Shown in pieces: positions 49,561 through 58,571 of a stretch of 64,000 nucleotides of DNA (position 1 is its first letter; the number at the start of each line of letters is the position of its first letter). The translations under genes were made by a program, and so were the position numbers. This stretch comes from an uncultured Rhizobiaceae bacterium (GTDB taxonomy: Bacteria; Pseudomonadota; Alphaproteobacteria; Rhizobiales; Rhizobiaceae). Where the stretch lies: NCBI GenBank assembly GCA_951813045.1, contig CATOTF010000002.1, forward strand, positions 2,356,001 through 2,420,000, given 5' to 3'. The notes under the pieces are model-generated. The model was not told where the DNA came from and searched no databases. It saw nothing but the letters and a program-made list of their open reading frames with translations.

Positions 49561-51279
49561 TCACTGCCGATACGACGACAAAATGGCAGTATCACGGACA
49601 CGAAAATCCGGCACGACGCCTAACAATGGTGCTGAACGGCGAATAATTTCACTAACAACCGGTGCCGCATTCATACCGGCGGTGGCATAGCGTTGCCCTT
49701 TTTCCGGTTTCGGTTCATCTACAATTACGAGGACCACATATTGTGGATCGTTCGCAGGAAACGCGGAAAGAAATGCGTTAAATCTCTTTTTGTTGGAGTA
49801 TCTACCATCGACCACTTTTTCTGCAGTCCCAGTTTTCCCTCCCACCAAAAATCCCGGCACTTCCGCGCGCTTACCGGAGCCTTTGAGCACGTTAAGCCGC
49901 ATGAGATATCGCATTGAATCCGTGGTGGAGGGTTTCACAACCTGTTTTGAGACCTCATTTGCAGCTTCACTGGAACGGGGAAACAGGGTTGGTGTTATGA
50001 GTTTTCCACCATTCACCAACGCAGCTGCGGCCACGGCGGTTTGTAGCGGAGTTGTAGAAATACCATGCCCATAGGAAATCGTAATCGAGTTTACTTTCTT
50101 CCATTTCTTGGGCTGGGTAGGTTTGGCTACCTCAGGAAGTTCGAAGCCTTCCATTTTGCTCAGCAATCCCATCCGTGTCAGAAATTCCTGATGCCCTTCA
50201 ATTCCGACAACATCAGCCATCTTCGCGGTGCCAATATTTGATGAGTAAATAAAGACTTCCGGTACCGACAATATCCGGCGTTTGCCGTGAAAATCATTGA
50301 TCGTAAATCGACCGATCCGCAACGGTTTACGAGCGTCAAATCTGCTACGTAAATTCACCTTGCCGCTGTCCAACGCCATTGCCGTTGTAAACATCTTGAA
50401 CGTCGACCCCATTTCAAAAAGTCCTGCGGACATCCGGTTCAAGCGATCTTTTTTTAACGCATCTACCGGTTCATTAGGGTTATAATCCGGCAGTGACGAC
50501 ATAGCGACGATTTCGCCCGTATGGGCGTTCAGGACAATACCGGCAGCGGCGATTGCCTGGTATTTCTCCATCGCTGTCGTAAGTGCCTCTCGCACATAAT
50601 GCTGAACCCGCAAATCAACCGACAGTTTCACCGGTTCAAGTTCTTTTTTCAACGCAAACCCGGATGCATGCAGGTCCTTCAACCACGTGTCATCAAGATA
50701 TTTTTCAATCCCGGCAATTCCCTGATTATCAACATTTGTATGGCCCAATATGTGGGATGCTGTTTCGGACGCAGGATAAAAACGCTGGCTTTCGGGCCGA
50801 AAGCCAATTCCAGGAAGGCCCAATGCCAATATATCAGCCTGTTGGCGTGGTGTAATTTCCCGCTCAATCCAAACAAAACCCTGGCCACTTTTCAGGCGTC
50901 TCATCGTCGATTTGAAATCCAGGTCAGGAAGAACTGTTATCAGCGCCTCATATGTTTCATCCGGGTTTTCGATGAGTTTTGGTTCTGCAAACAGGGATTG
51001 AACCTCGATATCCATTGCAAGCGTTTGACCATTACGGTCCAGGATGCGTGGACGGGCCGCTGTGAGCGCTATATTCGCGCCACGTCGGATGGCCGGGCCA
51101 TCATCAGCATGGGAGGCCAAATATATCAATCGCCCCTGCATGATTGAAAATACCGCAGTAAGCCCAACCATCACCACAACAATTCGATCGCGGGTTTGAG
51201 TGGACAGGTCCTCATTGGCGGGAGGAGTTCGAACCAGCGCACGGGCCAATCGTTTTACATTGGAAAAGACAAACTTCAT
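49561..51279 (-). CDS. ftsI: Septal transpeptidase FtsI (PBP3)
   Basis: 572 residues. A short cytoplasmic part and one transmembrane helix ('RIVVVMVGLTAVFSIMQGRL') precede the pedestal domain and the penicillin-binding domain with SxxK 'MGSTFKMFTTAMALDSG', SxN 'YSSNIGTAKMA' and KTG 'LVGGKTGTAEKVVDG'. It cross-links septal murein made by FtsW. Start overlaps the ftsL stop by ATGA. Confidence 0.97.
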   Translation of the reverse strand: MKFVFSNVKRLARALVRTPPANEDLSTQTRDRIVVVMVGLTAVFSIMQGRLIYLASHADDGPAIRRGANIALTAARPRILDRNGQTLAMDIEVQSLFAEPKLIENPDETYEALITVLPDLDFKSTMRRLKSGQGFVWIEREITPRQQADILALGLPGIGFRPESQRFYPASETASHILGHTNVDNQGIAGIEKYLDDTWLKDLHASGFALKKELEPVKLSVDLRVQHYVREALTTAMEKYQAIAAAGIVLNAHTGEIVAMSSLPDYNPNEPVDALKKDRLNRMSAGLFEMGSTFKMFTTAMALDSGKVNLRSRFDARKPLRIGRFTINDFHGKRRILSVPEVFIYSSNIGTAKMADVVGIEGHQEFLTRMGLLSKMEGFELPEVAKPTQPKKWKKVNSITISYGHGISTTPLQTAVAAAALVNGGKLITPTLFPRSSEAANEVSKQVVKPSTTDSMRYLMRLNVLKGSGKRAEVPGFLVGGKTGTAEKVVDGRYSNKKRFNAFLSAFPANDPQYVVLVIVDEPKPEKGQRYATAGMNAAPVVSEIIRRSAPLLGVVPDFRVRDTAILSSYRQ

Positions 51280-51665
51280 TGCAAGTCTCCATCACGTTCC
51301 AGCAGTGCATCAATTCCACCGGTGATGATGTCACCGTTCTTCCCGGCATAGGTTTCTTCCACATCAAGCTCACGGTCCTGACGCAGCCCGGGCAGTTCAT
51401 TCAGGTCGACAATTTGACTGGATTCCATTCTACTTAGAGACAACTGCTTATTGTACTGTTCAGCAATTACCTTCAGACGCGTTGGGTTTGTGGCCAAAGC
51501 CCAATCTGCATCAAGCAATATGATTTTACGGTCCTGTGCCGAAATCTGAGCTTGCAACGAACGAATACGCTTGGCCGACAATTCGGCCTCGTGCTTGATC
51601 TGGTATGTGTAAACGGCACCAGCAACCGCCAAACCCAAAAGCGCGATATCAAATATCCGGATCAT
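51276..51665 (-). CDS. ftsL: Cell division protein FtsL
   Basis: 129 residues from ATG 51665, which overlaps the rsmH stop. A transmembrane helix ('[19 protein letters not shown]', 4-22) is followed by a coiled coil ('[20 protein letters not shown]') and the '[20 protein letters not shown]' segment usual for alphaproteobacterial FtsL. With FtsQ and FtsB it regulates FtsWI. Sequence conservation is low; position between rsmH and ftsI makes the call firm. Confidence 0.9.
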   Translation of the reverse strand: MIRIFDIALLGLAVAGAVYTYQIKHEAELSAKRIRSLQAQISAQDRKIILLDADWALATNPTRLKVIAEQYNKQLSLSRMESSQIVDLNELPGLRQDRELDVEETYAGKNGDIITGGIDALLERDGDLQ

Positions 51666-52675
51666 TTGATGACCTCTAATATGTCTAATTCTGCAAGCCG
51701 CGGGAGGCCGAATATCGAACGGTCCTCTTCCCGTGACTGGCTTTGTGTTCTGATCGCCCAACGCAATTTGGCAGATCTTGCGCGCGGGTTTGCCTCGCTT
51801 TCTTCAGCAGATGCGGACAAGGCGCCGCGCTTGACCTGTTCAAATGTTGGGGTTTTTTGGTCTGTTTGTGGCAGATGGCGTGAGCCACCAGAACTTTCCG
51901 CACGATCCTGAATGAACCGTTTTACCAGACGGTCTTCGAGCGAATGAAAGGTCACGACGGCAAGGCGGCCACCCGGTTTTAGGGCTCGTTCAGCCGCAAG
52001 GAGTGCGTCTGCAAGTTCTTCCAACTCACGATTAACGTATATGCGGAGCGCTTGAAACGTGCGGGTTGCGGGGTGAATTCGATCCTTCGCCTTACGACCA
52101 ACAACCTTTTCAACCACACTTGCCAAATCCAGTGTCGTCGTGAATTCCTGTTTTTCGCGCCTTTGAACAATCTCAGCAGAAATTCTCGATGCCTGCCGTT
52201 CATCCCCCAAAATTCCAATAATTCGGGTTAAGTCGTTCCGCTTGCAATGATTTACAACATCTGCGGCGCTGACTCCCGCTTGTTCCATTCGCATGTCGAG
52301 CGGGCCATCCTTTTGAAAAGAGAACCCTCTTTCCGCGTGGTCGATTTGCATCGATGATACACCGATATCTGCCACCACCCCGTTAACCTGCGAAAATCCT
52401 GACAATTGGGCCAAGGCGTCCAGGTTTGAAAATCGACCGTGTTCAAGGAACAATGAACCTTCATGTTCACTAACCAACGCCTGGCCTGCAGCGATTGCAT
52501 TTGGGTCACGGTCAATAGCAACAACTTTGGAACCCGTGGCCAATATTGCAGACGTATATCCGCCAGCACCAAATGTTGCATCCACCATCACATCACCGGC
52601 TTGGGGCGATAGTGCACGCATGACCTCGTCGAGCATTACCGGGATGTGTGGTTCCTGGCTAGAAACATCAGACAT
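51662..52675 (-). CDS. rsmH: 16S rRNA (cytosine-1402-N4) methyltransferase
   Basis: 337 residues. '[20 protein letters not shown]' is the usual start, '[19 protein letters not shown]' the SAM motif, then '[17 protein letters not shown]' and '[20 protein letters not shown]'. It is the first gene of the dcw cluster here. ATG 52675 agrees with the family; a frame to 52804 would run through the leader hairpins. No mraZ precedes it. Confidence 0.97.
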   Translation of the reverse strand: MSDVSSQEPHIPVMLDEVMRALSPQAGDVMVDATFGAGGYTSAILATGSKVVAIDRDPNAIAAGQALVSEHEGSLFLEHGRFSNLDALAQLSGFSQVNGVVADIGVSSMQIDHAERGFSFQKDGPLDMRMEQAGVSAADVVNHCKRNDLTRIIGILGDERQASRISAEIVQRREKQEFTTTLDLASVVEKVVGRKAKDRIHPATRTFQALRIYVNRELEELADALLAAERALKPGGRLAVVTFHSLEDRLVKRFIQDRAESSGGSRHLPQTDQKTPTFEQVKRGALSASAEESEANPRARSAKLRWAIRTQSQSREEDRSIFGLPRLAELDILEVIK

Positions 52676-52957
52676 TGAAGCTACAAATTCCCTTAATTCG
52701 CCCCTCGCATATGCCCCATTGGCGCGGCTTTGTGCTCGCCAATGCCTACCCATTGCCGGAAGAAAAGCGATGGGTAACGGCGCCCCAGCAAGTGTTCCAC
52801 GCAATTCGCATCCCCTGGGTTAGCTGAATGAGTAGACCGCAAACGCAAAACCCGGCATTTGCAGCAGTTAACCGAATATGAATAGAGAACGTTAAGGGTC
52901 CGTTTACAAACCGGCCCATACTGAGCTTCATAAGCTTTATTTTTTCGATATTTACTT
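52676..52957 (-). promoter_or_regulatory. Leader of the dcw cluster with two tandem stem-loops; no mraZ
   Basis: 282 bases between rnpB and rsmH hold no gene that I recognise. On the minus strand two stems follow each other: acccatcgc/gcaatgggt (52748-52775, one G-T pair, 10-base loop) and cattggcg/cgccaatg (52717-52744, perfect, 12-base loop). They end 42 bases before the rsmH start, so they probably lie in its 5' leader. The usual mraZ repressor gene and its repeat operators are not visible. Confidence 0.5.
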
Positions 52958-52958
52958 G

Positions 52959-53357
52959 GGCACCAGCTGGCCTGTAAGCCGGGTTCTGTACACTCCGGCA
53001 AGCCGGAGGTGATAGCCATTCGTCTGGGGTAAACATTGCTGTTCACCTCGGTGCGACCTACCCGAATACTCCTGCCCGGAAACAGGCTTGCTCTGCTTTC
53101 GCAAAACGCGGCATTCCTATTCGGTCTTGCTCCCGGTGGGGTTTACCGTGCCACTTCCGTTGCCGGTCGCGCGGTGGGCTCTTACCCCACCCTTTCACCC
53201 TTACCTTCTTTTCAAAAGGCGGTTTGCTTTCTGTTGCACTGTCCCTGGGGTTGCCCCCGCCGGGCGTTACCCGGCACCGTGTTTCCATGGAGCCCGGACT
53301 TTCCTCTCCATGCGGCCTTTCGACATTGCAAAGAGCGGCCATCCAGCCAGCTGGTGT
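52959..53357 (-). ncRNA. rnpB: RNase P RNA, bacterial type A
   Basis: The minus strand holds the universal P4 segment 'gaggaaagtccgggctcc' near the 5' end and 'acagaacccggcttac' near the 3' end. The two ends pair perfectly as helix P1 (caccagctggc at 53355-53345 with gccagctggtg at 52971-52961). The length of about 395 bases is normal. It is the catalytic RNA that matures tRNA 5' ends. Confidence 0.96.
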
Positions 53358-53359
53358 CC

Positions 53360-53389
53360 TTATCTGGATGGAATTATGCGCCCAGTCAA
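53360..53389 (-). promoter_or_regulatory. Likely rnpB promoter
   Basis: On the minus strand TTGACT (53389-53384), 18 bases, then AGATAA (53365-53360) places the start near 53,354, where helix P1 begins. The -35 element touches the slt terminator. Confidence 0.5.
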
Positions 53390-53425
53390 AGAAAAACCCG
53401 CATTCACATCTGCAAATGCGGGTTT
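53390..53425 (-). terminator. Terminator after the slt gene
   Basis: On the minus strand aaacccgcatt and aatgcgggttt pair perfectly (11 bp, 10-base loop) and continue into TTTTTCTTT, 25 bases after the slt stop. Confidence 0.88.
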
Positions 53426-53449
53426 AAACTCACAATTCAGTTGCGGCCG

Positions 53450-54218
53450 TTAGCTGTTACGCAAAATCCTGCGTACGCGCTGGCAATATTTACGACTGAT
53501 CTTGTTCATGCGCTTGGCACCGTGTCCGGCGTTGTATTTCAAGATGGTTCCGCAGACGTTCCCACCACCCAAGCGATGGGCCTTGCCGAGATATTTCATA
53601 CCATATTGGATATTAGTCTCGGGGTAATAAAGGTTTTTCATGCTGCCTTTATATCCAATATAACGGGCAGTTCTTGGCATGATTTGCATCAGGCCAATTT
53701 CACCAGCGGCACCGCGGGCATTAGCCTTGTAATTGGATTCAACCCTGAACTACCGCCATAGCCAATTTCACAGGCACACCGTGGGCCCGAGCATGGCGCC
53801 GGATAATACTGCGATAAGCTGATTTTGAAGATGCGCCCTTTTTAGTTTTACGCGCTGCGATTTTCTGTGGGGCCTTTTTCTTGGCTGAAATCTTCGCCTT
53901 GGAAGAAACCCGTTTTTTGGAATTCGTCTTTTTCAGTTTGGTTGTTTTACGGGTTGCTTTTTTCCTGCTGGAAGTTTTTTTCGCGGCTGGCCTGTTTTTA
54001 AGAGACTTCCAAGTCTCCTCATTGTTGGCAAAAAATGGATGAAGATCCCAGTCCTTTTTCGCCTTTTTACGGGGCGAAGGTCTTGATGCCGTTTTCACGG
54101 ACAGGGAAGTGAACGCGCTGCCTCCGCCATAAGAATTGGTTGAAACCTGCGACGTTTGGCAAGCGGCTAGGAATAGTGGCAGTAAAATGGCCACCGCAAT
54201 AATACGTAACTTACTCAT
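53450..54218 (-). pseudogene. Lytic transglycosylase (lipoprotein, SLT domain) with a one-base frameshift
   Basis: The frame from ATG 54218 encodes a lipoprotein signal (lipobox 'LAAC', Cys about 20), a long Lys/Arg/Ser-rich linker and the start of an SLT domain ('YRSIIRRHARAHGVPVKLAM'), then stops at 53739. The second half ('GLMQIMPRTARYIGYKG', 'ILKYNAGHGAKRM') lies in another frame. At 53743-53745 CAG-GGTTGA would read CAG-GTT-GAA with one G fewer and so restore V-E-S-N-Y, including the catalytic Glu. The gene is otherwise intact. It may be a recent mutation or a sequence error. Confidence 0.85.
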
Positions 54219-54424
54219 TGAAAAACTTTCACCCCAAAAAACGTGCATTAAACGCTGCACAACAACTAACAATGTGAATGCAAAGAAACTTTTCGCGATC
54301 ACCTCGCTGAACCTTCAACAGGGCAACTTGTGCAGAAATATGGCAAAATCATGAATTTTAATCAGTTTAGATTACCAAGTGTAACATTACGTAATCCCGC
54401 TTAGCGCCTGATTTATCGACAATT

Positions 54425-55183
54425 TTATATTTCCGTGCGCTGAGCAAGCAGGCGATGCAGGGTATTTATCGTCGAAATATCAGCGATACCGTCAACTTTT
54501 TCCGATCGAAAATGGCGTTGAAAGGCTTCGACAACAATATGGGTTCGGTCACAAAATGTACCGGTAATTTCTAACTCATAACCGTACATGGACAACATGG
54601 ACTGCAGAGCCTCGATGGGCTGCCCTGCCTCGCCCCGTTGAAAATATTGGCCGGAGTTCATTGCAGATGGCTCAACCCAATGTCCAACACCCTGCCCGGC
54701 CAACCATGCCCAATCAAACTTCTCACCCGGATCCAGCTTGCGCCCTGGTGCAATATCTGAATGCGCCAGCACTCGATGCGCAGCAATCTCCCACAGACTG
54801 ATAATATCTCGCGACAATCGCGCAACGGCTTCCATTTGAACCATCGGAAATTCCGGCAGGTCAGCGGGGTGCCCACCGTTCACGATTTCAATGCCGATGG
54901 AGCGGGAGTTCACGTCATCATGGCCTTCCCAGGCTCCGGCACCGGCGTGATGTGCCCGCTTACTTTCCGGTACGAGTTGTAAAATCCGCCCGTCTTCATA
55001 GATAAAATAATGGCATGAAACGCCGCTTTCTTCGCAACACAACCATTTCAACGCACTGTCGCCATCATTCATCCCGGTATAATGCAGAAGTAGGATGTCC
55101 GGTTTTTCGACATTGCGCCGCTCACCGAAATTAACCGCTTCGCATACAGAATCCACGCAGGCCGAATCCGCGTCAAAACTCAC
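54425..55183 (-). CDS. N-acetylmuramoyl-L-alanine amidase (AmpD-like) with peptidoglycan-binding domain
   Basis: 252 residues. The amidase_2 domain has zinc ligands in 'ILLLHYTGMNDGDSALKWL' (His) and 'HRVLAHSDIAPGRKLDPG' (His and Asp). A C-terminal peptidoglycan-binding domain follows ('ALQSMLSMYGYELEITGTF', 'DGIADISTINTLHRLL'). No signal peptide, so it likely recycles anhydromuropeptides in the cytoplasm, as AmpD does. Start overlaps the djlA-like stop by ATGA. Confidence 0.92.
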   Translation of the reverse strand: MSFDADSACVDSVCEAVNFGERRNVEKPDILLLHYTGMNDGDSALKWLCCEESGVSCHYFIYEDGRILQLVPESKRAHHAGAGAWEGHDDVNSRSIGIEIVNGGHPADLPEFPMVQMEAVARLSRDIISLWEIAAHRVLAHSDIAPGRKLDPGEKFDWAWLAGQGVGHWVEPSAMNSGQYFQRGEAGQPIEALQSMLSMYGYELEITGTFCDRTHIVVEAFQRHFRSEKVDGIADISTINTLHRLLAQRTEI

Positions 55184-55911
55184 GAGATGGGCACCGGCTG
55201 GCGTTTCGTGTGCATGGCTTTAATTGATTCCCATGCGGTATTGATCGCAGCAAGCCTGTCAGTGGCAATTTTAATAAATTCATTGGGCACGCCGCGGGCA
55301 ATCAGCCGGTCGGGATGGCTCTCGGCAACCCGTTTTCGGTAGTGGGCTTTTAGCTGGGCAAAATCCCACTCCGGGTCCGCGTCAAGTACTTTGTATGGAT
55401 CTGCCCCCTCAGGATGAATGTGATGAGCACAAATGCGCTCAAAAGCCACTTCATCAAACCCGAACACCGTAGCAATTTCTTCCAGGAACAACAGTTCATT
55501 ATCATGGATGAAGCCATCCGCTTTCGCGATGTGAAACAACGCGTCAATCACATCAAGCAGGACATCGCCATCCGCCGGATTATCACCGGGAAATAGCGAG
55601 CGGACCTGCTCCCCGTAGGTATTGTAACCCGCAACATCCTGTTTTGCCAGATTATACAATCTCGCAACGTTGTTGAATTCTTTAGGCGGGACTTCAAACA
55701 CGTCCTTAAACGCATCCACCTCGTCGCTCGTCACAACCCCGTCCGCCTTAGCCATTTTTGCTGACAAGGCGATCAGGGCGATAGAAAATGCAACCCGTTT
55801 GCGCGTTTCAACATCCCCTTGAAAAACCGTGCGCACGTTTTCCACCACCGTCGAGAACGCGTCCGGGACGATGTTGGATAAAAAATCACCGATGTCTGAC
55901 CAAATCGACAT
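55180..55911 (-). CDS. DjlA-like co-chaperone (TerB-like domain plus J domain)
   Basis: 243 residues. A helical TerB-like domain with two acidic stretches ('SAKMAKADGVVTSDEVDAF' and 'FHIAKADGFIHDNELLFLE') precedes a C-terminal J domain ('DPYKVLDADPEWDFAQLKAH', HPD in 'ESHPDRLI'). The HPD loop should stimulate DnaK. The N-terminus is short and not clearly membrane-spanning, unlike E. coli DjlA. ATG 55911 is chosen over an earlier start. Confidence 0.9.
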   Translation of the reverse strand: MSIWSDIGDFLSNIVPDAFSTVVENVRTVFQGDVETRKRVAFSIALIALSAKMAKADGVVTSDEVDAFKDVFEVPPKEFNNVARLYNLAKQDVAGYNTYGEQVRSLFPGDNPADGDVLLDVIDALFHIAKADGFIHDNELLFLEEIATVFGFDEVAFERICAHHIHPEGADPYKVLDADPEWDFAQLKAHYRKRVAESHPDRLIARGVPNEFIKIATDRLAAINTAWESIKAMHTKRQPVPIS

Positions 55912-55991
55912 GTGTAAAAGATAAAGAACTTTCAAGCGGGTGGCGAGTTAAAACTCTGTCAAAGAGCGCCTAAAACGGATACACGCCAATT

Positions 55992-56903
55992 ATGACAACA
56001 CAATCGCCACCTCAACCACATTCATCCGGTGCAAGGTCACAAAAAGATGTTTTTTTGGGGCTTTGCCTGGGCCTCATTGGGGTCATTATCTTTAGCGGAA
56101 CCCTGCCTGCAACCCGTTTTGCGGTCGGCGTTTTTGATCCCGGCTTCCTGACATTTGGACGGGCTGCAGTTGCAGGGGTTGCCGCCGCTGTTACTTTGAT
56201 TGTCATTCGAAAGCCGTTCCCCAAGCAACACGCGAAGAGCCTATTGGTCGCCGGCGTGTGTGTTGTCTTTGCTTTTCCGGGCTTCATGGCACTTGCGATG
56301 CAAACTGTACCAGCATCCCATGGGGGTGTTGTTCTGGGCATCCTGCCACTGGCAACGGCAATCTTCGCAACCATAATTGCCGGGGAACGTCCCTCAATGT
56401 TGTTTTGGATTTGCGGGATCATCGGTGCCATCCTCATCGTCGTATTTGCCCTGCGCGATGGCGGCTGGGGCTTTGAAATTGGTGATTTCTGGCTCCTTGC
56501 GGCCGGTCTCACCGCATCCTGCGGTTACGTTATTTCGGGAAAATTGAGCCGTTACCTCCCCGGTTGGGAAGTCATTTGCTGGGTTCTTACGTTGTTTTTC
56601 CCCTTGGCATTGGCAGGTTCCCTGTGGACATGGGAACCGGCCTATCTATCCGCCCCTCCCCCTCAACTTTGGGCTTTCGCCTATGTAAGTTTTGGCTCCA
56701 TGTTTTTGGGCTTTTTTGCCTGGAATACGGGGCTGAATATCGGCGGCATAGCGCGGGTTGGGCAGATTCAACTCCTGCAAACCTTCTTTACGCTTGCCAT
56801 CGCCGCATGGTTATTTGGCGAGGTCATCACACTCGAGACAATGGGGTTTGCAGTGGCGGTATTTGCCATCATAATTGTTGGAAAAAGGGCACAGATCAGA
56901 TGA
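55992..56903 (+). CDS. EamA/DMT-family exporter
   Basis: 303 residues, ten helices in two EamA repeats ('GLCLGLIGVIIFSGTLPATR' and 'WAFAYVSFGSMFLGFFAWNT'). Substrate unknown. A methyltransferase gene overlaps its stop (ATGA), so the two are translated together. Confidence 0.9.
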   Translation: MTTQSPPQPHSSGARSQKDVFLGLCLGLIGVIIFSGTLPATRFAVGVFDPGFLTFGRAAVAGVAAAVTLIVIRKPFPKQHAKSLLVAGVCVVFAFPGFMALAMQTVPASHGGVVLGILPLATAIFATIIAGERPSMLFWICGIIGAILIVVFALRDGGWGFEIGDFWLLAAGLTASCGYVISGKLSRYLPGWEVICWVLTLFFPLALAGSLWTWEPAYLSAPPPQLWAFAYVSFGSMFLGFFAWNTGLNIGGIARVGQIQLLQTFFTLAIAAWLFGEVITLETMGFAVAVFAIIIVGKRAQIR

Positions 56904-57559
56904 GCAAACCCCAAAACACCGACCCCAAGAACTCCAAAGACCACGGCATTGATATCTATCATGATCTTGATCCCGATGCGGACAAGGCCGGTCAGCTCAA
57001 CACTATATACGCCGACTGGGCTGATAAATATGATGAAGACAACGACAATAAGCTGAAAACGGTTTCCCAGCCGACAACAGTTGAACTGTTCGCCAAACAC
57101 ATTACCGACGCATCAGTAGAGATACTCGACGTTGGCTGTGGCACCGGCATCGTTGGCAAATTTTTGAAACGATCGGGGTTCACCACCTATGACGGCACCG
57201 ACCCGACGTTGGAGATGCTAAATTTGGCTGATAAACACGGGTATCGCCACCTGTTTCCATTGGAACCGGGCGAGCCCCTTCCCGTCGATGATGCAAGTTA
57301 CGACGCAGCCTTTTGTGTCGGCGTCTTTACCCACGGGCATTTGGGCCCAGAGGGGTTTGATGAACTCCTGCGTGTTACAAAGCCCGGCGGCATGATTGCA
57401 TTTACAGTCAACGAAGGAGTGTGGGAACCGGGCAGGTTTGCGCCCGCGATTGAGGCATTATCGGTGCAAGAAAAATGGCACGTGATCGAACAAGTCAAAC
57501 GCGATTACATGGTCAATGAAGGCGTACAAGCCTGGTATATCGTGGCCTGTAAAACCTGA
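56900..57559 (+). CDS. Class I SAM-dependent methyltransferase
   Basis: 219 residues from ATG 56900. Motif I 'VEILDVGCGTGIVGKFLKR' (about 74-92), 'DGTDPTLEMLNLADKHG' and 'DASYDAAFCVGVFTHGHLGP' give the common SAM fold of the Williams-Beuren/UbiE-like type; the N-terminal 'YADWADKYDEDNDN' is usual for them. The substrate cannot be told. It follows an exporter by overlap. Confidence 0.88.
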   Translation: MSKPQNTDPKNSKDHGIDIYHDLDPDADKAGQLNTIYADWADKYDEDNDNKLKTVSQPTTVELFAKHITDASVEILDVGCGTGIVGKFLKRSGFTTYDGTDPTLEMLNLADKHGYRHLFPLEPGEPLPVDDASYDAAFCVGVFTHGHLGPEGFDELLRVTKPGGMIAFTVNEGVWEPGRFAPAIEALSVQEKWHVIEQVKRDYMVNEGVQAWYIVACKT

Positions 57560-57563
57560 AAAT

Positions 57564-58571
57564 TCAGCGCCGTGCCTTGTTGAACTCTCGCATACGGGCC
57601 AGAACGTCGACACCGATCTGATTGTAAACGTCCAGTAGGTCCACCATCACCCAGTTTTCGCGGATCAACCCGTTCTCGCACCGCCAGAAATCAAGACTGC
57701 GCATGGTGATACGTTTGTTGACGGGGGGAATACCGAGAAATCCATCCCCGTCCAGCGTCATGTGCATGCCCGGCCATGCGGTAAATCCTGCATAATCCCC
57801 ATCGGCAAACAGATTGCCTTTTCCCAGTGTGCCAACACGGTCCGGCATGCCATTTAGAAACGGTATCTGGTGCCAGTTTCGAAATCCGCTCATTCCCCGC
57901 GCTGTGCCGATGCCCGACGGGCCGTACCAGGAAAACTTCGGGTGCCAGAATTTCTCAAGCCCCATGGCTTCAACGCCACCTTCAGCGTAATTCCCCAATC
58001 CCGCCAGCATGCTGGATACCAGCTGCCAACTCGCGTGGGAACGAACTTCATCGTGTGGCCCGATTGAAAGTCCATCCTGCGTCGCCGGTCCCGGCACATG
58101 CCACTCCCGCCCCAGAGACGGCGCCATCGGCCATGCGTTCGCCTGCATCATCAACTCGGGAATATCCCAAAGCACTTGAAACTCAACGACCTTGCCGTCT
58201 TCAAACCGGTAGAATTCGTGAAACCGCATGGAGGCCTGATGGCCGGTAGGCGGAATATCCAAAAACGGGGCATCGAATGTGCCGGTATAATAACCGCAAC
58301 ACCCCACCCAATCGAGATCAAGCGGCGAACGCCCGGCCATCACCAGCGTGTCACGCCGCTCCAGATCAGGCATAGCACGATGAAGTGGCAATAAAGCATC
58401 ATTGAACAGCCCCATCGGCCCATCAAGCGTTTCAAACGGATGGGCCAGATGTACATCCGCATCAGCGGTGAAAAGTTGCTCGATTTCTGAACGGACATTA
58501 CCCGCAACAAAATCATAAAGTGCCAGACGGAACGGTTCAAACGCCGCTTTATTACTATCGTGAATACTCAA
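57564..58571 (-). CDS. Tandem SnoaL-like (NTF2 fold) protein
   Basis: 335 residues with two SnoaL-type domains (about 1-150 and 170-330). Both have 'FHEFYRFEDGKVVEFQVLWD'-like ends; the second reads 'MRSLDFWRCENGLIRENWVM'. Single SnoaL proteins include polyketide cyclases and hydrolases acting on small ring compounds. Its stop-side neighbour upstream, an aldo/keto reductase, overlaps it by ATGA, so the pair is one operon. The reaction is unknown. Confidence 0.82.
   Translation of the reverse strand: MSIHDSNKAAFEPFRLALYDFVAGNVRSEIEQLFTADADVHLAHPFETLDGPMGLFNDALLPLHRAMPDLERRDTLVMAGRSPLDLDWVGCCGYYTGTFDAPFLDIPPTGHQASMRFHEFYRFEDGKVVEFQVLWDIPELMMQANAWPMAPSLGREWHVPGPATQDGLSIGPHDEVRSHASWQLVSSMLAGLGNYAEGGVEAMGLEKFWHPKFSWYGPSGIGTARGMSGFRNWHQIPFLNGMPDRVGTLGKGNLFADGDYAGFTAWPGMHMTLDGDGFLGIPPVNKRITMRSLDFWRCENGLIRENWVMVDLLDVYNQIGVDVLARMREFNKARR

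Noticed and set aside
52676-52804. N-terminal extension of rsmH to 52804
   Set aside because: The extra 43 residues would be encoded by the two leader hairpins, and the family begins at [15 protein letters not shown].
53058-53453. Open frames across the rnpB region on both strands
   Set aside because: They are by-products of a structured RNA gene; the RNase P motifs and closing P1 helix explain the region.
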